Source: a bacterium (lineage in GTDB: Bacteria > Auribacterota > Auribacteria > Auribacterales > Auribacteraceae). From it: a stretch of 64,000 bases of DNA. Below are positions 58,582 to 64,000 of this stretch, piece by piece. The position numbers were made by a program, and so were the translations under genes. The stretch lies in contig JAHDNF010000004.1 of NCBI GenBank assembly GCA_018435605.1, positions 1-64,000 of the forward strand, written 5' to 3'. The stretch's first letter is position 1. Every line of letters starts with the position of its first letter. The notes under the pieces were generated by a model, which searched no databases, had not been told where the DNA came from, and worked only from the letters and a program-made list of their open reading frames with translations.

Positions 58582-60000
58582 TTAATTCGATTTTTTCAGC
58601 GGAATCAGTATACATACCGGCAGTACAATACCCGTAAAAACCACAAAAACCGTAAGTAGCGACCACCATAACGACCCAACAGACCTCGCCATAGCAGTCA
58701 GGGAACACTCGCCTGTCAAAGGCAGTGTGTAAACCACGTCATTAAACGACCCGTGAATCAATACAGTATTGCTACCGGCAGAAATCGTTACCGGCGACCC
58801 CCAGGTAGTTTCCCCTTTGGTTACCTTGTCCCAAATCGGTTGCCCAGTAAAATACGATGTCTGCACAGCGCCGCTTTTCGCGTCGAGCACATACAAGTGG
58901 TTGTCCAGCGAGGCTACGGCAACATAGGGTTTGTCAAAAATATTAAAAAAGCTCGGTGCGGAATATATCTCACCGCCCAGCGCCCTGTTCCATAATTCTT
59001 TGCCGGTTTGAGCGTCGAATGCGTACACGCGATAATCATGAGACCCCACAAAAACCGCCGGTTTGCCGTCAAGCATACCCACACAGGCGGTGTTGTCTAT
59101 CCAGTTGCCGGCCATCCTCTGCCATACTTCTGTGCCGGTTACGGCGTCGATAGCTATTAGATTACCGTATTTCGACCCCAAATACATCATCGGAGGATTC
59201 GTTTCCATGGTTACCGCAGGCGAACCCAGCACCTCGTGGGGCATCTGAAATTCCCAAACTTTCTCAGGACGATCGCCCGATACGGAAAAACACTGCACCA
59301 AACCACGCCTAGCCGCTACCGCGACATACTGCGCGCCGTCTATGACAAAACCCACCGGCGCGGATAAAAAACCGGAACCGGCCTTTATACGCCACAGTAT
59401 TTTGCCGGTATGTTTGTCAAGACAGAACAACAAACCGGACTGTTCGTTGCGCGACAAGGATTTATCGTAAGCGAAACAAGATATATAAAGACGTGTGCCG
59501 GTAAGATACGGGCTGGTAACCTCAACCTGCCCGAGAGTAGTTGAGGGTTCGATCAGTTCGCGAGTCCACAGCTTTTTTCCGTCAAACGCGCTAAATGCGT
59601 ATACCGACCGGTCGTTAGCTCCCCAGAACACAACGTCAAACCCATTTATAGAGCCTACAACAGGCGCCGAACCGATTTCGGCATTGCAGATTTTTCGCCA
59701 GACCGCCTTTTTCGTGACAAGGTCGAGCGCGTGCATGGTCTGGTCATAACCGCCGATAAACGCCATAGGATGCCCTGCCACCACGGCAAGCGCGGGCGAC
59801 GCCCACACGGCAAGACCCTGTTTATATCGCCGTCCGCTCTTATAGATATAATGCCATTCCTGCAAAGGAAATTCGCCGTTGTATACAATCGAGCCTTGAG
59901 CGCTGTTTGTTGCTCGCAGGGCAGGCCATTGGTCTGCGTTACACGCTTGAACCGAAAAAAATAGAATATATGACAGATATAAAATCAGCTTTTTTTGCAC
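58582..60000 (-). CDS. PQQ-type beta-propeller, membrane-anchored
   Basis: The 472-residue protein has an N-terminal signal peptide, then about seven blades of the PQQ/BamB repeat (MHALDLVTKKAVWRKICNAE, VYAFSAFDGKKLWTRELIEP, VYAFDAQTGKELWNRALGGE, LYVLDAKSGAVQTSYF), and a C-terminal membrane helix (SLLTVFVVFTGIVLPVCILI). It would face the periplasm. The start is GTG at 60000, with GGAG eight bases upstream, and overlaps the polyferredoxin gene by 16 bases, so the two are coupled. It could be a quinoprotein-like redox partner or only a scaffold; no catalytic Asp/Glu set could be assigned. Confidence 0.82.
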   Translation of the reverse strand: MQKKLILYLSYILFFSVQACNADQWPALRATNSAQGSIVYNGEFPLQEWHYIYKSGRRYKQGLAVWASPALAVVAGHPMAFIGGYDQTMHALDLVTKKAVWRKICNAEIGSAPVVGSINGFDVVFWGANDRSVYAFSAFDGKKLWTRELIEPSTTLGQVEVTSPYLTGTRLYISCFAYDKSLSRNEQSGLLFCLDKHTGKILWRIKAGSGFLSAPVGFVIDGAQYVAVAARRGLVQCFSVSGDRPEKVWEFQMPHEVLGSPAVTMETNPPMMYLGSKYGNLIAIDAVTGTEVWQRMAGNWIDNTACVGMLDGKPAVFVGSHDYRVYAFDAQTGKELWNRALGGEIYSAPSFFNIFDKPYVAVASLDNHLYVLDAKSGAVQTSYFTGQPIWDKVTKGETTWGSPVTISAGSNTVLIHGSFNDVVYTLPLTGECSLTAMARSVGSLWWSLLTVFVVFTGIVLPVCILIPLKKSN

Positions 60001-61043
60001 GATCGGCTCCAGTCGTCGCGCACTGAAAAACAGTTTTCAGGACATGTATCCACGCATTTGAAACACATATGGCATTCGTGAATATCTATTTTACCGTTAA
60101 CCACAGCGTCCAGATCGCATACCTGCGTGCATTTGGAACAGGATATGCATTTCGATTCGTCAAAATCTATATACCGCACGCTGTTTTTGCCTGCCCACGC
60201 AATGACACACCGCCACGGGCACAGGTAACGACACCAAACCATAGGTATTGCCAGCGCGGCCAACGCCACCATGACCGTTGCCAGAAACGATGCGGGGTCA
60301 TACACTTTGGCGAACCCGAAATGAACAGGTGATGTTATACGCATACTCATAACAGCCCCGAAAGCGATTATCAGAAACGATAAAATTCGCAGTCTGCGCA
60401 GTTTCAAATCCCATTCGCGCATGCGAAAAGCAAGTACAAAAAGAAGAATAATCAACACTTGCGACCAGTAGATACTCGCATCCTCTATAAAAAACAACCG
60501 TGTTACGCTTAGCCTGTACATCCACAACAAAAACACCAAAGCGGCAAAAATGGCGAATATTAATATGGGAGGAGAAAAACTGTACCCCATTTTCTTATGT
60601 ACCTTAGTCCATTTACGAGTAAGCGAAGCTACGAATTCCTGCAGAGCTCCGGTCGGGCATATCCAGCCGCAGAAGGCCGGACCAAACAACATGGAAGTAA
60701 CAAGTATCGTAACAGGCACGGAACAATAATAAAGGGCAATGATGTTTTCTCTGCCTATTTCGTGCAGTCCTCTGTAAAAATTCCGTATCATGCCGAATAC
60801 GCCCAGACAGGTAAACACCACGAACACAAATATCGCCAAACCGAACAACTGGTTGACATGACGCCATATCTGGCGGTTGTTACGCGGCACGAAAATGGGT
60901 ATTACCGCCAGCATACCAAGCGCGAGCACAGTAAGAAGTTCTACGTAACTCCCCTCGAGTCCGAGTAGCCCTTTTTCTACCAATTTGATATTGGCAAACA
61001 GGCTGGCAAGCAGGTTTTCAATTTTATCGAGCCATGTTTCCAT
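59985..61043 (-). CDS. NapH/MauN-like polyferredoxin
   Basis: The 352-residue inner-membrane protein has about five membrane helices. It has two cytosolic CxxxCP motifs of the NapH family (CGWICPTGALQEF and CRYLCPWRCVIAW) and two C-terminal 4Fe-4S clusters (CISCSKCTQVC and CHMCFKCVDTCPENCF). Relatives pass electrons between the quinol pool and periplasmic enzymes. It lies 12 bases after the ABC ATPase gene and overlaps the PQQ-propeller gene, tying both to the oxyanion transporter operon. Confidence 0.9.
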   Translation of the reverse strand: METWLDKIENLLASLFANIKLVEKGLLGLEGSYVELLTVLALGMLAVIPIFVPRNNRQIWRHVNQLFGLAIFVFVVFTCLGVFGMIRNFYRGLHEIGRENIIALYYCSVPVTILVTSMLFGPAFCGWICPTGALQEFVASLTRKWTKVHKKMGYSFSPPILIFAIFAALVFLLWMYRLSVTRLFFIEDASIYWSQVLIILLFVLAFRMREWDLKLRRLRILSFLIIAFGAVMSMRITSPVHFGFAKVYDPASFLATVMVALAALAIPMVWCRYLCPWRCVIAWAGKNSVRYIDFDESKCISCSKCTQVCDLDAVVNGKIDIHECHMCFKCVDTCPENCFSVRDDWSRSCKKS

Positions 61044-61055
61044 AGAAAAATTTTC

Positions 61056-62096
61056 TCATGGTTGACCGGTTATAACGTGAACCGCATCCGTAGCCCATGT
61101 AACACTTATTTTATCACCGACGGACAGATTCACAGCCTCATCATAAGGCGCGTGCATATAAAATACGTTTTCACGATCGATACCGCATATTATTTCAATA
61201 TAATCTCCGCAATCCCGTTTGGAGTTCACCGAGCATAACAGGGATTTATTACTATCCGGCGAAATTCGCAGTCGTTCGGGTCGAATAACGATATATCCTT
61301 TAGACTCAGACACAGGGCAGGGGAGTTCAACCGCCCCCCACGGCACAGACGCTGTTTTCCCGCAAAATTCTGCCTCAAAGATATTTTTACCGCCCAGAAA
61401 ATCCGCTACGAAAACCGATTTCGGAGTGCGGAACAGATCGTTCACCGACGAGGTCTGCACTATCTTGCCTTCATCCATGACCGCGCATGTATCCGCGACC
61501 CTCCATGCTTCATACCTATCATGGGTAACGTGGATGGTAGTGGTTTTCAGTTCGGTGTGAATCAATTTCAAAATATCCATCATAACTTTTCTGCCGTTGT
61601 AATCTAACATCCCCAGCGGTTCGTCAAGCAATAACAGACGCGGCTCAATTACCAGCGCGCGTGCCATGGCTGTTCTTTTAGCTTCTCCGCCTGATACCGT
61701 AGCGGCAGGCTGAGCCGCTATGTTATCTAAGCGGAACAGATTCAGGTAACGGGCTATACGGTCTGCCTTTTCTTTCTTTGAAACAGAAAGATACGCCATT
61801 CCGAATTCCACATTATCTCTGACAGTCATATGCGGAAACAAATCGCTCAACTGCGTCACGTAACCTATACGCCGTTTATTAGGCGGTAACCCGTTTATTT
61901 GTTCATCGTTTATAACAACCGTTCCTGTAGCGTGAGGCGACAAACCGCATAATGCGCGAAGCAGTGATGTCTTTCCGCATCCGGTCGGCCCGAGTATGGC
62001 CAGATACTCTCCTTCGCTGATTGATAAACTTATAGGCCCGACCGAGAACCGACCTATTTTATCGCACAAGTTGTCTATCCGCAATCCGGGTCTCAT
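61056..62096 (-). CDS. Tungstate/molybdate-type ABC ATPase
   Basis: The 346-residue ATPase resembles WtpC/ModC. Walker A is GPTGCGKTS, the signature TVSGGEAKRTAMARAL, and Walker B LLLLDEPLGMLD, followed by HVTHDRYEAW. Residues about 235-346 form a TOBE-like regulatory region (FLGGKNIFEAEF, YIVIRPERLRIS), typical of this transporter class. Its ATG overlaps the stop of the permease gene as TGATG, so translation is coupled. Confidence 0.88.
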   Translation of the reverse strand: MRPGLRIDNLCDKIGRFSVGPISLSISEGEYLAILGPTGCGKTSLLRALCGLSPHATGTVVINDEQINGLPPNKRRIGYVTQLSDLFPHMTVRDNVEFGMAYLSVSKKEKADRIARYLNLFRLDNIAAQPAATVSGGEAKRTAMARALVIEPRLLLLDEPLGMLDYNGRKVMMDILKLIHTELKTTTIHVTHDRYEAWRVADTCAVMDEGKIVQTSSVNDLFRTPKSVFVADFLGGKNIFEAEFCGKTASVPWGAVELPCPVSESKGYIVIRPERLRISPDSNKSLLCSVNSKRDCGDYIEIICGIDRENVFYMHAPYDEAVNLSVGDKISVTWATDAVHVITGQP

Positions 62097-63475
62097 CAGT
62101 TACGCTCCCTTGTATGAACCTTCGGCATGAGATTAATGGAGAATTGCATAACAAAAAATAAAAGTACCGAAAACAGTATCAAAGTCGCCACCAACGGAGC
62201 GGTTTCCACCAATCCAACACTGGTAAACCGGTTATAAACAGCGACAGGCGCGGTTTGCGGATACGGCGCAATGAACAGCACTGCTCCGAACTCGCCTGCG
62301 GCACGCGCCCAAGCCAGAATACAACCTGTCAACAAACCTCGGGCAGACACCGGCAGGACTACCCTGCGAAAGGTTGACAGCGCAGACGCGCCGAGCGTGC
62401 GTGCATTTTGTTCGACCGAAAGAGGCACCGCAGAAAACGCAGTCATGGCGCTTTTCAGTATAAAAGGCATAGAAACAAAAATCTGAGCCAATATCACTCC
62501 AAGCAGTGTCCCGTCAAATCGGATACCTAACGCATGAAAAAAAAATTCGCCCAGAACCTGCTGTTTGCTAAATACCCGCAACAACATTATACCTGCCGCG
62601 GACTGCGGTATGATAATCGGCAAATCTATAATCGACAACAAAAATGTTTTGCCGAAAAAATCCGATCTAACCAACGCATACGCTAAAGGCACACACAGCA
62701 CTGTTAGAATCAACGTAGAGCATGTCGCGGTAATCGCTGTCGTGAAAAGAGCATTGAGCACGTCGGCGTCTTTAAGCATATTGACTATATTGCGGGAATT
62801 TTCGTCAGCCAGCAAAATCAATACAGGCAGTAACACAAAAAAAACAAGCAGTAGACCGCTTGCCAGAAAAACCAAAAGCGTAGCCGAAGCTCTATTATCA
62901 CTAGCGGTTTGCAATATCTTTATAAGAAAAAACAGGCATATAACCGCCGGCCACGCATAGGGCTGGCAGAAAGTGAACGCCACAACCAAAGCCCAGTAAT
63001 AAGACAGTAGCCTGAAATCGCGGGCGGTTGCCGCAAGTCCCATTAAAGCAAGCAGGAACAACGCCTCCGCGTTTTCCATGCCGATTATGAATACGGCAAA
63101 CAAAATACCGTAACTGACAACGAACAACATAAAATGCAGTTTGCTAAGATTCTCGTATATTTTAAAACCCACATACAATATGAGAATGTTAACCATCAAT
63201 ATGGAACCGCTGGTAAGCGAATCGGGTGCGATTCGCTGGCCGATCAGCGCATGAGTCATTATTATAAACATTATACTCGAACCAAGCACATTATCGGCTC
63301 CGCCTTTTATAAGTATACGGCAGATAACCACATTGGCTAAGAACAACAATACGCTGAACAGCTCCAGCGGCATAAACCAACCGCTGATACCAAATATTAT
63401 ATACGACGCAGTCTGCATCGCCATGATGCAAACCGGAGGCAACCATTGTTTTACAGGCCTGTCGGATCCGGACAT
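62096..63475 (-). CDS. ABC permease with extra membrane domain
   Basis: The permease has 459 residues, far longer than the roughly 250 of WtpB or ModB. Residues about 1-200 form additional hydrophobic helices with no transporter motif. The second half is a standard binding-protein-dependent permease, with DLPIIIPQSAAGIMLLRVF and the ATPase-contact loop EQNARTLGASALSTFRRVVLP. Helix count is about six each in both parts. It overlaps its neighbours by one base on both sides (TGATG), indicating a tight operon. The extra domain has no known role here. Confidence 0.85.
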   Translation of the reverse strand: MSGSDRPVKQWLPPVCIMAMQTASYIIFGISGWFMPLELFSVLLFLANVVICRILIKGGADNVLGSSIMFIIMTHALIGQRIAPDSLTSGSILMVNILILYVGFKIYENLSKLHFMLFVVSYGILFAVFIIGMENAEALFLLALMGLAATARDFRLLSYYWALVVAFTFCQPYAWPAVICLFFLIKILQTASDNRASATLLVFLASGLLLVFFVLLPVLILLADENSRNIVNMLKDADVLNALFTTAITATCSTLILTVLCVPLAYALVRSDFFGKTFLLSIIDLPIIIPQSAAGIMLLRVFSKQQVLGEFFFHALGIRFDGTLLGVILAQIFVSMPFILKSAMTAFSAVPLSVEQNARTLGASALSTFRRVVLPVSARGLLTGCILAWARAAGEFGAVLFIAPYPQTAPVAVYNRFTSVGLVETAPLVATLILFSVLLFFVMQFSINLMPKVHTRERN

Positions 63476-64000
63476 CAGAATTCTCCCGCGTAGTGTGCCG
63501 CCGGTGAACCGGCAGAAGTTTCTTTTTTAGGCCATATAAATTCCCGTATATGCTCGTAATCACTGCGCGACCCGTAAAATTTCGGGGTAAAAAGGTTAAA
63601 CCCGTATTTATCGAAAACGTCTTTACGGCTCAAAATGGTTTTGATAAACATATACGCCGTTTCTTTATTCGGAGCGTTATGGGGTACGGACAAACCGTAT
63701 GTAATCGGCGCGCCTTTTACTGTAATCGTTTCCGGCGCACCCGATTTAAGGGCGGAAAAGTTAACTTCAGCTAAAGAATAATCCGTGTCCGCTGACCCTA
63801 GATTTATTGAGTCCGGCAGAGGTATGAAGCGTATATCATATTTTATACAGGTAGTTTTATAGAGAAACCCGTAATCCGCATCTCCGGATTTGAGCATTGT
63901 CGCCAGTTGTACCACATGTTCGACTACTGTATCGGTGTTTGCCAAGAGCGAATCCGTAAGACCGGGTACGCCGCCATGAAGTTCGCGGAGTTTCCAAACC
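63475..64000 (-). CDS. wtpA: Tungstate-binding protein, C-terminal part
   Basis: The frame is open to the window edge, so only about the last 174 codons are seen. They resemble the C-terminal lobe of WtpA/ModA-type binding proteins: VWKLRELHGGVPGL, then LKSGDADYGFLYKTTCIKYD, FIPLPDSINLGSAD, and later ITVKGAPITYGLSVPHNAPN. WtpA binds tungstate and molybdate in the periplasm. The gene ends ...TGA overlapping the permease ATG. A TTG at 63945 is not a real start. Mo versus W preference cannot be read from this part. Confidence 0.8.
   Translation of the reverse strand, partial: VWKLRELHGGVPGLTDSLLANTDTVVEHVVQLATMLKSGDADYGFLYKTTCIKYDIRFIPLPDSINLGSADTDYSLAEVNFSALKSGAPETITVKGAPITYGLSVPHNAPNKETAYMFIKTILSRKDVFDKYGFNLFTPKFYGSRSDYEHIREFIWPKKETSAGSPAAHYAGEF

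Noticed and set aside
58511-58708. N-terminal extension of the TPR protein
   Set aside because: The ATG at 58510 has a ribosome site and starts a proper signal peptide; the added residues are cysteine-rich and overlap the end of the propeller gene.

Overview
The window looks like chromosome from a free-living Gram-negative bacterium of moderate to low G+C. Three proteins end in PEP-CTERM sorting tails, so the cell should have an exosortase system, although no exosortase gene lies here. The mix of a capsule/LPS-type ABC exporter with arabinose-5-phosphate isomerases, PEP-CTERM proteins, thrombospondin type 3 (TSP3) repeats and a GroEL with a Gly-Met tail suggests a PVC-like or related environmental lineage (Lentisphaerota, Kiritimatiellota, Omnitrophota and similar). 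This is inference; no rRNA is present to settle it.

Layout. 1-700 holds remnants of a large serine recombinase and an IS5-family transposase. 760-7817 is a type I restriction-modification locus (hsdR, hsdM, hsdS) followed by a Fic AMPylase-type gene, with a tRNA-like sequence between hsdR and hsdM. 8277-10533 holds a degenerate-GGDEF/EAL protein and a PEP-CTERM zinc metalloprotease. 10700-19250 is a leftward polysaccharide locus: two nearly identical arabinose-5-phosphate isomerase genes bracket a Wzm/Wzt-type exporter, followed by three AT-rich glycosyltransferase genes. 19501-26959 is mostly core: groEL/groES, a PEP-CTERM protein, a coiled-coil periplasmic protein and uvrA. 27143-29068 is accessory: an HhH-type glycosylase-like gene, a small membrane protein and an IS256 remnant. 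29150-35338 is a leftward operon for the pentose phosphate pathway (tkt, gnd, zwf, pgl) ending in lplA, with lexA divergent from it. 36441-36724 is a rearrangement scar carrying an IS3 fragment and a second copy of the metalloprotease tail. 36648-48373 holds a formylglycine-generating-enzyme-like PEP-CTERM protein and a 3525-residue secreted protein with a hydrolase-like domain, a beta-helix and many TSP3 repeats. 48540-51560 is a small island of orphan toxin-like and immunity-like genes separated by copies of a non-coding terminator-hairpin repeat; another copy of the hairpin follows the hsd-fic operon 40 kb away. 51668-57462 is core again: nitroreductase, YaiI-type protein, three tRNAs, a 26-codon ORF behind a structured RNA, TPR and PHP proteins, and a sulfatase-superfamily enzyme. 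57494-64000 holds a TPR protein and a leftward operon for a tungstate/molybdate-type ABC transporter, a NapH-like polyferredoxin and a PQQ-type beta-propeller.

How the genes fit together. The hsd-fic operon is a defence module. The polysaccharide locus should make and export a surface glycan, with the isomerases feeding Kdo supply. The pentose phosphate operon supplies NADPH and sugars. The last operon joins oxyanion uptake to membrane redox proteins, which suggests it serves a W- or Mo-dependent enzyme.

The least explained features are the toxin-like island with its shared hairpin repeat, the structured RNA with a 26-residue peptide gene at 53276-53598, the tRNA-like element at 3701-3832, and the duplicated isomerases around a mosaic exporter gene.
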